64,000 nt of DNA, from the NCBI RefSeq assembly GCF_014324365.1, contig NZ_QEIG01000005.1, forward strand, positions 124,001-188,000, written 5' to 3'. This DNA comes from Algoriphagus sp. AK58 (lineage in GTDB: Bacteria > Bacteroidota > Bacteroidia > Cytophagales > Cyclobacteriaceae). A model generated the notes under the pieces. The model saw only the letters and a list, made by a program, of their open reading frames with translations, searched no databases and was not told where the DNA came from. This document shows positions 33,860 to 43,933 of this stretch, one piece after another (within the stretch, counting starts at the first letter, position 1; every line of letters starts with the position of its first letter). Made by a program: the position numbers and the translations under genes.

Positions 33860-36484
33860 ATGGAAGCTAAGAAAATCCGGAGTACCTTCATCGAGTTTTT
33901 CCAATCCAAACAGCATCAGTACGTTCCTTCATCTCCCATTGTGGTCAAAAATGACCCGACACTCATGTTTACCAATGCGGGGATGAACCAATTTAAGGAC
34001 GCATTTCTCGGTAACGAAGTAGCCAAATATCCAAGAGTTGCCAACTCACAGAAATGCCTTCGGGTCAGTGGTAAGCACAATGACCTCGAAGAAGTGGGAG
34101 TGGACACCTATCATCACACCATGTTTGAGATGCTCGGCAACTGGTCTTTTGGAGATTACTTCAAAAAGGAAGCCATAGAATGGGCTTGGGAGCTACTTAC
34201 TGAGGTATATAAGCTTCCTAAAGATCGGCTTTATGTTTCTGTTTTTCAGGGAGATGAAGGTGATAAGCTAGAAAAAGATCAAGAAGCCTATGACCTCTGG
34301 AAAGGCATTGTGGCGGAAGATCGGATCATCATGGGCTCCAAGAAGGATAACTTCTGGGAAATGGGCGACACAGGACCATGCGGACCTTGCTCTGAAATCC
34401 ATGTTGACCTTAGGTCAGAAGCTGAAAGAGCTGCAATAGCTGGGCGTGATTTGGTCAACAATGATCATCCGCAGGTGATCGAAATATGGAACTTGGTTTT
34501 CATGCAATTCAACAGGTTGGCTGATGGAAGCCTCAAAGAACTTCCTGCCAAGCATGTGGATACAGGGATGGGCTTCGAGCGACTGGTTCGGGCGATCCAA
34601 ATGAAGTCGTCCAATTACGACACCGACCTTTTCGGTCCGTTTATAAAGGCCTTGGAAGTTAAGTCCGGGAAGACCTATGGTAAAGATGAGCCTACGGATA
34701 TTGCTTTCCGAGTGATCGTAGATCATATCCGTGCAATTTCATTCACCATTGCCGACGGCCAAATTCCTTCCAACAATAAGGCAGGCTACGTCATCAGACG
34801 CATTTTGAGGAGAGCGGTTCGCTATGGATACACCTTCTTGGGCTTCCATCAGCCGTTTTTATATGAACTGACTCCTTTGATCGCGGAGTATTTTGGGGAT
34901 ATTTTCCCTGAAGTAAGGGCTCAGCAGGAATTTATAGCCAAGGTGATTCAGGAGGAAGAAACGTCTTTCTTGAGGACTTTGGACAATGGTCTGAAGATGC
35001 TCGAGTCCATCAAAGCCGAACTTTTAGCCAAGGGAGAAATGGTGATTCCTGGTAGAACCGCCTTTGAACTCTATGACACATATGGTTTTCCGTTGGATTT
35101 AACCTCCTTGATAGCAAGGGAAAATGGTTTCTCAGTGGATGAAAAGGGATTTGCCGAGGAAATGGAAAAACAAAAGACCCGTTCTCGCGCTGCTTCCGAA
35201 CAGGAAACTGGTGATTGGGTATTTGTCCATGAGGATACCGGAGTTGAGTTTATTGGATACGACTTTACTGAAACGTATTCACACATTATCAAGCATAGGA
35301 CGATCACTGATAAGAAAGGAGATCGTTATCAATTGGTATTGGACAAGACTCCATTCTATGCGGAAAGTGGCGGACAGGTTGGAGATACGGGCTGGTTGAT
35401 CTCAGACAGCGAAAAAATCCGTGTCATCGATACCAAAAAGGAAAATGACTTGATTGTCCATTTTGTGGAAAAGCTTCCTGCCAATCCGGAGAAGCGTTTT
35501 TCGGCAGAGGTAGATAAAGAAAAGCGTCAGCTCACCATGAATAACCACACGGCTACCCACCTGCTTCAGTCTGCTTTGAAGGCAGTTTTGGGAGATCACA
35601 TTCAGCAGCGTGGTTCATTGGTTAATGAAAATTTCCTTCGTTTCGATTTTTCTCATTTTGGAAAAATGACCGATGAGGAAATTGCCCGTGTTGAAGAGAT
35701 CGTCAATGCTAAAGTCCGAGAAAACATCGCCCTTATCGAACAACGCAATGTGCCAATTGAAGAAGCCAAGAAAATGGGAGCAACTGCACTGTTTGGTGAA
35801 AAATATGGAGACTTTGTACGTGTGATCACTTTTGACAAACAATTCTCTGTGGAACTTTGCGGGGGTACTCATGTGCCGTTTACCAGTCAGATTGGGTTGT
35901 TCAAAATCACTTCAGAAGGATCTATTTCATCGGGAGTAAGAAGAATCGAAGCCATCACATCCAAGGCGGCCGAGTCGTATTTGCGTGAGCAGGAAGTTTT
36001 AGTAAAAGAGCTTCAGGAGTTGTTGAAAAATCCCAAAGACCTGAAAAAAGCCGTGGAATCCCTGATTCAGGAGCGCAACGAACTCAAAAAGGAAATTGAA
36101 GGGTTACACTTGGAAAAGGCAGCGGGAGTGAAAAACCAGCTCCTGGGACAATTTGTAGAAAAAGACGGAGTAAAGATTCTCATCGCTCAGGTGGAACTTC
36201 CGAATGTCGATTCTTTGAAAAAATTGGCTTATGAGCTTAAAAATGAAGTATCTAATGCCTTGGTAGTTTTGGCAGCCAATGTCGAAGATAAACCACAAAT
36301 TGCCGTCATTTTAGAGGATGAGTTAGTAGCTTCCAAAGGTTGGAATGCCGGTCAATTGGTCAGAGAATTGGCCAAAGAAATCCAAGGCGGTGGGGGAGGT
36401 CAGCCTTTTTTCGCTACCGCAGGTGGAAAAGATCTGGCTGGATTGGGAAAAGTTGTCGTTAAGGCAAAAGAAATGTTTTTATAA
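33860..36484 (+). CDS. alaS: Alanine-tRNA ligase
   Basis: Charges tRNA-Ala; 874 residues, normal. The class II catalytic domain begins at the N-terminus (RSTFIEFFQSKQHQYVPSSP in part; NDPTLMFTNAGMNQFKD), the editing domain holds the zinc motifs HTATH (His563, His567) and CGGTH (Cys667, His671), and the C-terminal DHHA1-like region ends near residue 870 with QGGGGGQPFFATAGGKD. Translation starts at ATG 33860, 18 bases before gatB in the same orientation. Confidence 0.97.
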   Translation: MEAKKIRSTFIEFFQSKQHQYVPSSPIVVKNDPTLMFTNAGMNQFKDAFLGNEVAKYPRVANSQKCLRVSGKHNDLEEVGVDTYHHTMFEMLGNWSFGDYFKKEAIEWAWELLTEVYKLPKDRLYVSVFQGDEGDKLEKDQEAYDLWKGIVAEDRIIMGSKKDNFWEMGDTGPCGPCSEIHVDLRSEAERAAIAGRDLVNNDHPQVIEIWNLVFMQFNRLADGSLKELPAKHVDTGMGFERLVRAIQMKSSNYDTDLFGPFIKALEVKSGKTYGKDEPTDIAFRVIVDHIRAISFTIADGQIPSNNKAGYVIRRILRRAVRYGYTFLGFHQPFLYELTPLIAEYFGDIFPEVRAQQEFIAKVIQEEETSFLRTLDNGLKMLESIKAELLAKGEMVIPGRTAFELYDTYGFPLDLTSLIARENGFSVDEKGFAEEMEKQKTRSRAASEQETGDWVFVHEDTGVEFIGYDFTETYSHIIKHRTITDKKGDRYQLVLDKTPFYAESGGQVGDTGWLISDSEKIRVIDTKKENDLIVHFVEKLPANPEKRFSAEVDKEKRQLTMNNHTATHLLQSALKAVLGDHIQQRGSLVNENFLRFDFSHFGKMTDEEIARVEEIVNAKVRENIALIEQRNVPIEEAKKMGATALFGEKYGDFVRVITFDKQFSVELCGGTHVPFTSQIGLFKITSEGSISSGVRRIEAITSKAAESYLREQEVLVKELQELLKNPKDLKKAVESLIQERNELKKEIEGLHLEKAAGVKNQLLGQFVEKDGVKILIAQVELPNVDSLKKLAYELKNEVSNALVVLAANVEDKPQIAVILEDELVASKGWNAGQLVRELAKEIQGGGGGQPFFATAGGKDLAGLGKVVVKAKEMFL

Positions 36485-36502
36485 TCGCTGAAAGTCCAGG
36501 TA

Positions 36503-37963
36503 ATGTTAAGGGAAGAAATCAAGAATAAATATCAGTTAGTGGTTGGGCTGGAGGTCCATGCCCAGCTATTGACTGAAAGTAAGATTTTTGCATCTGATTC
36601 TACCGAGTACGGCAATCTGCCCAATCGTCAGGTATCCGTGATTACCCTTGGACATCCTGGTACCTTGCCTAAACTGAATAAAAAAGTCATTGAATATGCG
36701 GTCAAAATGGGCTTGGCCTGCAATTCAGAAATTACCAGATATACTATTTTCTCCAGAAAAAATTACTTCTATCCGGATCTTCCCAAAGGGTTTCAGATCA
36801 CCCAAGACAAAGGACCAATCTGTGTAGGAGGCGTTGTTCCTATTATCCTTTCTGATGGAACTGAGAAGGAAATTCGTCTCAATCGGGTTCACATGGAAGA
36901 AGATGCCGGAAAATCAATCCATTTAGCGGGAGAAATAGACACGTTGGTCGATTTCAACCGTGCCGGTACTCCTCTCATCGAAATCGTTTCAGAGCCTGAT
37001 ATTCGAACCTCCGAAGAAGCTTACGCTTTTCTGACTGAGATTAAAAAAATAGTCAAATACTTGGAAATCTGCGATGGAAATATGGAGGAAGGGTCTCTTC
37101 GATGCGATGCCAACGTTTCCGTGATGCTTAAAGGTGCTACGCAGTACGGGAAAAAAGTGGAGATAAAAAACATGAATTCTTTTCGGAATGTGGCCCGTGC
37201 AATAGAACATGAATTTGAACGTCAGGTTGAATTGATTGAAAGCGGAGAGACGATCGTTTCAGAAACACGTACGTATGATCCTACCACCGGTTCCTCTAGC
37301 AGCATGCGCACCAAGGAGGATCTGAATGATTACCGGTATTTCCCCGAGCCGGATTTGAGCCCGGTAGTCATCTCCGAAGAATGGCTCAATTCCATTAAAA
37401 GTCAAATGCCAACCCTTCCCAAGGAATTGTATCATAAGTTTATGGATGTGTATGGTTTGCCATCCTACGATGCAAGTTTCTTGACTGAAGCCAAAGAAAT
37501 AGCGTTGTGGTTTGAAGAGCTTTGTACGAAAACTACCAACTACAAAGCCGCTTCTAATTGGGTTATGGGTCCCATCAAGTCTCTTTTGAATGAATATGCC
37601 TTGCATATCAAGGATTTTCCAATCAAAACTGAAACTTTGGCAAACTTAATCGCTTTAATAGATGATGGGAAAGTCTCTTTTACTGCGGCTTCTCAAAAAA
37701 TCTACCCTGAGTTGGTAAAAGCGACGGGAGAAGCTCCCTTGGATATTGCCAAACGTCTCAATTTGATTCAGGAAAGTGATGAAGGATCCTTAAAACCCAT
37801 AGTTGAAAGTGTTCTTGCGGAAAATTCCGGCAAAGTGGCTGAATATAAATCCGGAAAAAAAGGCCTCATGGGCATGTTTATGGGCGAAGTGATGAAAAAA
37901 TCCAAAGGAAAGGCTGACCCAAAAGTGGCTACCAAATTGTTGACCGAATTATTGGAAAATTAA
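36503..37963 (+). CDS. gatB: Aspartyl/glutamyl-tRNA amidotransferase subunit B
   Basis: 486 residues, part of the GatCAB enzyme that converts Glu-tRNA-Gln and Asp-tRNA-Asn to the amides. The GatB signature VVGLEVHAQLLTESKIF is at residues 12-28 and the core YFYPDLPKGFQITQ near residue 92; the C-terminal YqeY-like part is present. The gatA and gatC genes are not in the window, which is common in Bacteroidota. It is 18 bases after alaS and 4 bases before the TlpA-like gene. Confidence 0.96.
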   Translation: MLREEIKNKYQLVVGLEVHAQLLTESKIFASDSTEYGNLPNRQVSVITLGHPGTLPKLNKKVIEYAVKMGLACNSEITRYTIFSRKNYFYPDLPKGFQITQDKGPICVGGVVPIILSDGTEKEIRLNRVHMEEDAGKSIHLAGEIDTLVDFNRAGTPLIEIVSEPDIRTSEEAYAFLTEIKKIVKYLEICDGNMEEGSLRCDANVSVMLKGATQYGKKVEIKNMNSFRNVARAIEHEFERQVELIESGETIVSETRTYDPTTGSSSSMRTKEDLNDYRYFPEPDLSPVVISEEWLNSIKSQMPTLPKELYHKFMDVYGLPSYDASFLTEAKEIALWFEELCTKTTNYKAASNWVMGPIKSLLNEYALHIKDFPIKTETLANLIALIDDGKVSFTAASQKIYPELVKATGEAPLDIAKRLNLIQESDEGSLKPIVESVLAENSGKVAEYKSGKKGLMGMFMGEVMKKSKGKADPKVATKLLTELLEN

Positions 37964-37967
37964 TACT

Positions 37968-39080
37968 ATGCGAAAAATTATGATTGGAGTATGGATTTTA
38001 GCCACCATGGCTTTTTTCTCTTGTGGAGAAAATAACTCTGCCACCGAAGGCAAAGTCCAGATCACGGGCAAAATTGAAAATGCACCTGAAGGCTTAGTCG
38101 TATTAACTCAATACACAGATAGCAGACCAAAAGTGTTGGATACTTTGGAAGTAGATTCCAAGGGGGAGTTTTCTTATGATTTGGAAGTCACTTCACCTAC
38201 ATTTTATGAGTTGAATCTGTACGGTCAACGTGCCGTAAAACTGGCTCTTTTCAAAGAAAATGTAGATGTAAAGTATAACTTCTCGGACCCTGCCAGTCTT
38301 CAGATAGAGGGTTCTCAGGATAGCAAAGAAATGCTTAAGCTGGAAAAGCTTATGGAAGAGTACCAATTGACTGTGAATGCCCTGAATGAGCAATACTATG
38401 AAGCCATGAGCAAAAATGACTCAGAAGCTATCAAAAGAATCCAAATGGAAGCGATGACTTTGGAATCCCAACAAGCAGAAAAGGTCAAAGAAATGATCAA
38501 TAGTATGGGAGATTCCTTTGCTTCATTAGCTGCTATTGGCTTGCTAAATCCGAAAAACGATTTTCCTTTTATCGATGAATTAGTCAGCAAGCTTAACGAA
38601 AATTATCCAGGCACGATGTCTATCATGCAAATGAAGCAGCAATTGGATGAGATGAGAGCTCTTTCCGTTGGGCAAGTAGCTCCTGATTTTGAGCTTCCTG
38701 ATCCAAATGGGAATATGGTTAAGCTTTCTGATTTGAGAGGAAAGTATGTCCTGATCGATTTTTGGGCAGCTTGGTGCAAGCCTTGCCGTCAGGAAAATCC
38801 TAATGTTGTGAGACTTTACAACCAGTATAAGGATAAAGGATTCGAAGTTTTTGGAGTGTCTTTGGACCGTACCAAAGAAGATTGGGTAAAAGCAATCGCT
38901 GATGATCAGTTGACTTGGACCCATGTGTCGGACCTCAAGTACTTCAATTCTGCTGCTGCGGAGCTTTACAAGATCGAAGCTATTCCTGCCACCTATATGA
39001 TTGATCCTGATGGAAAGATTATAGCAAAGGATCTTAGAGGTCCGAGTTTAGAGAATAAGTTAGCCGAACTTTTTGACTAA
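37968..39080 (+). CDS. TlpA-like thiol-disulfide lipoprotein with DUF4369 domain
   Basis: 370 residues. Lipobox FFSC (Cys19) makes it a periplasmic lipoprotein. A DUF4369 domain (about 30-120) is followed by a helical linker and a thioredoxin domain (about 230-370) with the redox motif WCKPC, Cys270 and Cys273. Such proteins reduce or supply disulfides for cytochrome c maturation or cell envelope proteins. It directly follows gatB (4 bases), an arrangement probably of shared transcription rather than shared function. Confidence 0.9.
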   Translation: MRKIMIGVWILATMAFFSCGENNSATEGKVQITGKIENAPEGLVVLTQYTDSRPKVLDTLEVDSKGEFSYDLEVTSPTFYELNLYGQRAVKLALFKENVDVKYNFSDPASLQIEGSQDSKEMLKLEKLMEEYQLTVNALNEQYYEAMSKNDSEAIKRIQMEAMTLESQQAEKVKEMINSMGDSFASLAAIGLLNPKNDFPFIDELVSKLNENYPGTMSIMQMKQQLDEMRALSVGQVAPDFELPDPNGNMVKLSDLRGKYVLIDFWAAWCKPCRQENPNVVRLYNQYKDKGFEVFGVSLDRTKEDWVKAIADDQLTWTHVSDLKYFNSAAAELYKIEAIPATYMIDPDGKIIAKDLRGPSLENKLAELFD

Positions 39081-39103
39081 AAGCTCAAAGTCTTTAGAAA
39101 CTC

Positions 39104-39135
39104 AAAAGCCTTCTGATTTCCAGAAGGCTTTTTTT
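39104..39135 (+). terminator. Rho-independent terminator after the TlpA-like gene
   Basis: Perfect 12-bp stem AAAAGCCTTCTG / CAGAAGGCTTTT with a 5-base loop and T run. It closes the alaS-gatB-tlpA unit. Confidence 0.9.
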
Positions 39136-39410
39136 ATGAGCAGAAATTAAGTTCTAAAGAAAAGGAAGGAGAAAAAGTTACCAAACAGTCCTTCCTTTAA
39201 AAGTCGCTTCATTTAAAAAGGATTAGCAAAAGTTGTTTATCACCCGAGACAAAACTAATAAAAAGATTCAAAAGAAAAACAATTCTAAAATTATTCTTTT
39301 TTTATCTAATTGTAATATTTTAATAATTATGTTGATTTTTCCGATAAGATGATTATTGAATGCTGATTTTTATTCGGGAATCGAAGGATTGGGCATGGGC
39401 TTAAATAAAA
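39136..39410. other. AT-rich non-coding stretch between two terminators
   Basis: About 275 bases without a coding frame. The only strong structure is a perfect 10-bp inverted repeat AAAGGAAGGA / TCCTTCCTTT at 39161-39198 with an 18-base loop. A long AT run follows. No known RNA gene was recognised. Confidence 0.5.
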
Positions 39411-39437
39411 AAGCCTGCCAAAAAAAGTGGCAGGCTT
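39411..39437 (-). terminator. Rho-independent terminator after proC
   Basis: 10-bp stem AAGCCTGCCA / TGGCAGGCTT with a 7-base loop; read on the minus strand it is followed by a T run. It lies about 20 bases beyond the proC stop. Confidence 0.85.
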
Positions 39438-39459
39438 AAAGTGAAATATTTGTTGGACG

Positions 39460-40260
39460 TTATTTTTCTATTTTTTCATAGCTGGCAATTACTCCCCTTA
39501 CCATTGCAGAACTAAAACCTTGATGCTCCATTTCGTTGAGTCCCACAATGGTACATCCTTTTGGTGTGGTCACTTTATCAATTGCAGCTTCTGGATGGAT
39601 ATTTTTTTGAATCATGAGTTCTGCTGCCCCCTTCACGGTTTGGTTTACAATTTTGCTTGCTGTAACTGAATCAAACCCAATTTGTATTCCGCCCTGAATC
39701 ATGGCTCTCATAAACCTGAGTACATAGGCAATGCCACAAGCGCCCAAGACAGTCGCGGCTTCCATTAGATTTTCATCAATTGTAATGGTATGGCCAATGG
39801 CATCGAAGAGTTCTTTTACCAAATCGACTTGGGAGCTTTTTGCATTTTGGTGACAGATGCAGGTAATGGACTCTTGAATATCTGCCGCAATATTGGGCAT
39901 CGCCCGAAAAGTAACCGTGTTGGTATCGATGACCTCGTACATTTCCCTCAGCGTAATACCTGTAGCCAGCGAAATGATGACTTGTTTGGCGGGATCAAGA
40001 GCTGAATTGATTTCCTTAAGGATAGTCGCCACATTGTAGGGTTTTACCCCCAAAAGGATTAGATCGGCCTCTCTTGCGGCTGAAAGATTGTCTGAATGGA
40101 CATTTACACCTCTAGAAGAAAATTCAGACAGGCTTTCTGTATGCCTTTTGGTAAGGGTTAGTTGGGAAGGGGAAAATCCCTCCAAACTCAACAGCCCATT
40201 GGCAATAGAGGTACCAAGGTTACCACAACCAATGATAGCTATTTTTACTTGCGAAATCAT
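39460..40260 (-). CDS. proC: Pyrroline-5-carboxylate reductase
   Basis: Last step of proline synthesis, NAD(P)H-dependent. 266 residues from ATG 40260; a longer frame from 40305 would add 15 residues before the Rossmann motif and is less likely. The nucleotide motif IAIIGCGNLGTSIANGLL is at the N-terminus, FRAMPNIAADIQESIT lies in the middle and the C-terminal signature MIQKNIHPEAAIDKVTTPKGCT covers substrate contacts. No other proline gene is nearby. Confidence 0.93.
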   Translation of the reverse strand: MISQVKIAIIGCGNLGTSIANGLLSLEGFSPSQLTLTKRHTESLSEFSSRGVNVHSDNLSAAREADLILLGVKPYNVATILKEINSALDPAKQVIISLATGITLREMYEVIDTNTVTFRAMPNIAADIQESITCICHQNAKSSQVDLVKELFDAIGHTITIDENLMEAATVLGACGIAYVLRFMRAMIQGGIQIGFDSVTASKIVNQTVKGAAELMIQKNIHPEAAIDKVTTPKGCTIVGLNEMEHQGFSSAMVRGVIASYEKIEK

Positions 40261-40527
40261 GAATTGATTAATTTTAACTAGGTTTAATTGAATAAAGGTA
40301 AACAAAATGGCTATTTTATTGATATTTTTCGAATGATATCTTCTATTTTTTGCTAGCTGTAAAATTTAAGAGACACTATTGTTGGATTGTAGGTTTGACT
40401 TGGCTGTCAGGCTAAATTCAGGAACTTGAGTTGGTGGAATTAGATGGGATTCCGCATGCTTTTTTAAAAGTTCAAGTCTTTTTGGCCTATGCCTTGTTTT
40501 TGAATAAGACTTCTGCTCTGAAAATTT

Positions 40528-40535
40528 TACCTTTG
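40528..40535 (+). promoter_or_regulatory. Candidate -7 element for the glycosyltransferase gene
   Basis: TACCTTTG fits TAnnTTTG and is 22 bases before the start. The expected -33 TTTG is at an unusually long distance (about 25 bases), so this is only a candidate. Confidence 0.3.
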
Positions 40536-40556
40536 TTGGTTCTGAACCCTTAATAA

Positions 40557-41723
40557 ATGCCCAAACTGATTCGAATTACAACTGTTCCGCTTTCCCTCAA
40601 ACTTTTACTTGCTGGACAGATGAAGTTTATGAAAGCGCAGGGGTGGGAGGTGATCATGGTGAGTTCGGATGGTAGAGAGGTGTCTCAGGTAGTGAAAAAT
40701 GAAGGAGTTCGTCATGAGGTAATTCCCTTTACCCGGAAAATCACCCCATTCCAGGACTTGAAATGTATCTGGCAGCTTTACAATCTTTTCAGAAGAGAAA
40801 AACCAGACATCGTTCATTCCCATACTCCTAAGGCAGGACTTTTGGGAATGATTGCAGCTAATCTTGCCGGGGTTAAAATCAGGATTCACACCTTAGCCGG
40901 TATTCCCGCCATGGCTGCCGAAGGAGGAAAAAAGACACTTCTCGAAAGCGCCGAAAAATGGACCTATGCCAATGCTACAGAAGTCTGGCCCAATTCTCAG
41001 GGCCTATACAAATTTGTGTTGAACCAAGGCCTAACTAATGAGGCAAAGCTAAGACTGATCGGAAAAGGTTCTTCCAATGGAGTGGATTTGGAGAGATTTA
41101 GACGGGAATCTCTTAAAGAAAATCATCTCGTAGCTGCTACCATGCGTATTATGCCCGGGGAGGATGACTTTATAATTTTGGCAGTCGGTCGATTGGTAAA
41201 AGATAAAGGGATTGAAGAATTGGTTTCAGCCTTTGTCAATTCCAAGATTGTGAGCATGTCCAAATTGGTTCTTTTGGGAGCGTTTGAACAAGAACTGAAT
41301 CCTCTTTCTCAAGAAACTATCCAAACTATTCGGGAGCATCCCAAAATCGTACAGATTGACTGGAGCGATCATGTTTCTCATTATTTGGCTTTAGCGGATG
41401 TATTGGTTCATCCTTCGCACAGGGAGGGTTTTCCGAATGTCCTTCTGGAAGCCGGTGCCATGAATGTTCCCGTGATTTGCTCTGATATCATCGGGAATAC
41501 CGATCTCATATCACAACAAAAAACCGGATTGATTTTTCCGGTGAAAGAAGCTTCAGTATTAAAAGAAGCACTTGAATTTGCGTATGTGAAGAGGGAAAAG
41601 ATGGCCCAATATGCAGACAATCTCTACAATTTAATTTTGGAGCATTACGATCGAAAAAAGATTCATCAGGAAATTTTTAATAATTACAAGCGCCTCTTGA
41701 AGGCCGCTGAAATGGTGGAATAG
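40557..41723 (+). CDS. Glycosyltransferase family 4
   Basis: 388 residues of GT-B fold. N-terminal acceptor half includes RREKPDIVHSHTPKAGLLGMI; the donor half has IILAVGRLVKDKGIEELVSAF and the EX7E-like segment HPSHREGFPNVLLEAGAM, where the Glu residues bind the nucleotide-sugar. It transfers a sugar onto a lipid-linked or surface polysaccharide. It is followed by two nucleotide-sugar genes, so capsule or O-antigen synthesis is the probable role. Confidence 0.9.
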   Translation: MPKLIRITTVPLSLKLLLAGQMKFMKAQGWEVIMVSSDGREVSQVVKNEGVRHEVIPFTRKITPFQDLKCIWQLYNLFRREKPDIVHSHTPKAGLLGMIAANLAGVKIRIHTLAGIPAMAAEGGKKTLLESAEKWTYANATEVWPNSQGLYKFVLNQGLTNEAKLRLIGKGSSNGVDLERFRRESLKENHLVAATMRIMPGEDDFIILAVGRLVKDKGIEELVSAFVNSKIVSMSKLVLLGAFEQELNPLSQETIQTIREHPKIVQIDWSDHVSHYLALADVLVHPSHREGFPNVLLEAGAMNVPVICSDIIGNTDLISQQKTGLIFPVKEASVLKEALEFAYVKREKMAQYADNLYNLILEHYDRKKIHQEIFNNYKRLLKAAEMVE

Positions 41724-41762
41724 TATATATTTGGGCTTAGATCAAATCCTGAACTTTTCTTT

Positions 41763-42815
41763 ATGAAATACCTCGTGACCGGTACTGCCGGATTTATAGG
41801 TTTCCATGTAGCAAAATACTTAATAGACCGTGGGGATGAGGTGGTTGGTTTGGATGTCATCAATGACTACTACGATGTAAATCTGAAATTTGACAGACTG
41901 GGTCAACATGGGATTTTAAGGTCATCAATTCAATTGGGTAAGTTGGTTCAATCTGAAACTTTGGACAATTATCGATTTATCCAGCTCGATTTGGCTGAAA
42001 AAGAACCCTTGATGAGACTTTTTGAGCAAGAAAAATTTGATGTTGTCATTCACCTTGCTGCTCAGGCTGGGGTCCGGTATTCTCTGACTCATCCTGAGGT
42101 CTATATTCAAAGCAATATTTCTGCATTCCTAAATATTCTGGAATGTTGCCGTTTTCATCCGGTAAAGCACTTGGTTTATGCCTCTTCCAGCTCGGTGTAT
42201 GGATCCAATGAAAAGATGCCTTTTTCTACTTCGGATTCGGTAGACCACCCGATTTCTTTGTATGCGGCATCAAAAAAGTCAAATGAGCTCATGGCTCATA
42301 CCTACAGTCATTTGTTTGGAGTCCCTACTACAGGTTTGCGGTTTTTCACGGTCTATGGACCATGGGGTAGGCCTGATATGGCACTTTTTCTCTTTACTGA
42401 AGCCATATTGAAAGGCGAGCCAATCAAGGTATTCAACTATGGGAAAATGAAGCGTGATTTTACCTTCATCGATGATATTGTCAAAGGTGTCATAAAAGTC
42501 GCCGATAGACCGGCAAAACCAAATCCTGATTTTAATCCCCAAGCCCCCGATCCCGGAAGCTCCAAAGTGCCTTACAAAATTTACAATATCGGTAATTCAT
42601 CTCCTGTTTTGCTGATGGACTACATTCATGCGGTGGAAAAGGGGCTGGGTAAACAAGCAAAAATGGAAATGCTTCCTTTACAACCGGGTGATGTTCCTGC
42701 CTCTCATGCAGATGTAGAAGATTTGGTGAGAGATACGGGGTATAAACCGGATACTTCTATTGAAGATGGAGTAAAAGCATTTACAGATTGGTATTTAAGT
42801 TATTATAAGAAATAA
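41763..42815 (+). CDS. NAD-dependent epimerase, UDP-glucuronate 4-epimerase type
   Basis: 350-residue extended SDR. Rossmann motif [15 protein letters not shown] is at residues 5-19 and the catalytic pair YAASK is at 167-171 (Tyr167, Lys171) with SSSSVYG upstream. The segment [15 protein letters not shown] and the long loop [19 protein letters not shown] are typical of UDP-glucuronate 4-epimerases, which make UDP-galacturonate. It is one base before the next SDR gene. Another hexose substrate cannot be excluded. Confidence 0.85.
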   Translation: MKYLVTGTAGFIGFHVAKYLIDRGDEVVGLDVINDYYDVNLKFDRLGQHGILRSSIQLGKLVQSETLDNYRFIQLDLAEKEPLMRLFEQEKFDVVIHLAAQAGVRYSLTHPEVYIQSNISAFLNILECCRFHPVKHLVYASSSSVYGSNEKMPFSTSDSVDHPISLYAASKKSNELMAHTYSHLFGVPTTGLRFFTVYGPWGRPDMALFLFTEAILKGEPIKVFNYGKMKRDFTFIDDIVKGVIKVADRPAKPNPDFNPQAPDPGSSKVPYKIYNIGNSSPVLLMDYIHAVEKGLGKQAKMEMLPLQPGDVPASHADVEDLVRDTGYKPDTSIEDGVKAFTDWYLSYYKK

Positions 42816-42816
42816 G

Positions 42817-43872
42817 ATGTCAAAAACTATTTTAATAACAGGTGGGGCTGGCTTTATAGGAAGCCATGTAGTCAATCTTTTTGTTACTAAATATCCAGAA
42901 TATAAAATCATCAACCTGGATGCCCTCACCTATGCTGGAAATCTCGAAAACCTGAAGGAAGTCGAGCATTATCCAAACTATGTGTTTGAAAAAGCAGATA
43001 TTCAAGACGCAGATGCTTTGGATATTATTTTTGAAAAACATGGCATTACCGACGTAATTCATTTGGCTGCTGAGTCTCATGTGGACCGTTCGATCACAGA
43101 TCCTTTGGCTTTCGTCAAAACCAATGTTTTTGGTACGGTGAATTTGTTGAATGCAGCTAAAAAAGCCTGGGCTGGGCAATTGGATCAACACTTGTTTTAT
43201 CATGTTTCCACTGATGAGGTTTATGGTTCACTGCATGAGGGGGGCTTTTTTGTAGAAACAACCCCTTACGATCCTCAGTCTCCTTATTCAGCTTCCAAGG
43301 CTGCCTCTGATCATTTTGTGAGAGCCTATGCCAACACCTACAAAATGAAGACTGTGGTGTCCAACTGCTCCAATAATTATGGTCCGAATCACTTTCCTGA
43401 GAAATTGATTCCTCTTTGCATCAATAATATTAAAAACATGAAGCCACTTCCTGTTTATGGAAAAGGTGAAAATGTAAGGGATTGGCTGTTTGTAAAGGAT
43501 CATGCGAGGGCCATAGATACCGTATTTCATAAAGGGAAGGCGGGAGAGACTTACAACATCGGTGGATTCAATGAATGGAAAAACATTGATATCGTGAGGC
43601 TGCTATGTAAAAAGATGGATGAAAAGCTCGGCAGAGAATCAGGTACATCGGAGAAGCTGATCACCTTTGTTCAGGATCGTGCAGGCCACGACCTGCGCTA
43701 TGCGATTGATGCAACCAAAATCCAAAAAGAATTAGGCTGGGAACCAAGCCTGCAGTTTGAAGAAGGGATAGACATTACGATAGATTGGTATCTCCAAAAC
43801 GAAGAGTGGCTTAATCATGTCACGTCGGGAGCGTATCAGGATTATTACAAAGAGCATTACGGAAATGCATAA
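42817..43872 (+). CDS. rfbB: dTDP-glucose 4,6-dehydratase
   Basis: 351 residues of the same extended SDR family. GGAGFIGSHV at the N-terminus binds NAD; HLAAESHVDRSI near residue 84 and YSASK (Tyr157, Lys161) form the active site, with STDEVYG holding the Asp-Glu pair that distinguishes this dehydratase. It makes the precursor of rhamnose and related deoxysugars. It belongs to the polysaccharide group; rfbA, rfbC and rfbD are not in the window. Confidence 0.92.
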   Translation: MSKTILITGGAGFIGSHVVNLFVTKYPEYKIINLDALTYAGNLENLKEVEHYPNYVFEKADIQDADALDIIFEKHGITDVIHLAAESHVDRSITDPLAFVKTNVFGTVNLLNAAKKAWAGQLDQHLFYHVSTDEVYGSLHEGGFFVETTPYDPQSPYSASKAASDHFVRAYANTYKMKTVVSNCSNNYGPNHFPEKLIPLCINNIKNMKPLPVYGKGENVRDWLFVKDHARAIDTVFHKGKAGETYNIGGFNEWKNIDIVRLLCKKMDEKLGRESGTSEKLITFVQDRAGHDLRYAIDATKIQKELGWEPSLQFEEGIDITIDWYLQNEEWLNHVTSGAYQDYYKEHYGNA

Positions 43873-43879
43873 AATGGCA

Positions 43880-43916
43880 AAAGCCCCGAGAATCGTCACT
43901 CTTGGGGCTTTCTTTT
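43880..43916 (+). terminator. Terminator after the polysaccharide genes
   Basis: Stem AAAGCCCC / GGGGCTTT extended by GAGA / TCTT with a wobble pair and an 8-base loop, then a T-rich tail. It lies just after the rfbB stop. Confidence 0.82.
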
Positions 43917-43933
43917 TAGTGAAGTTTTTTTAA

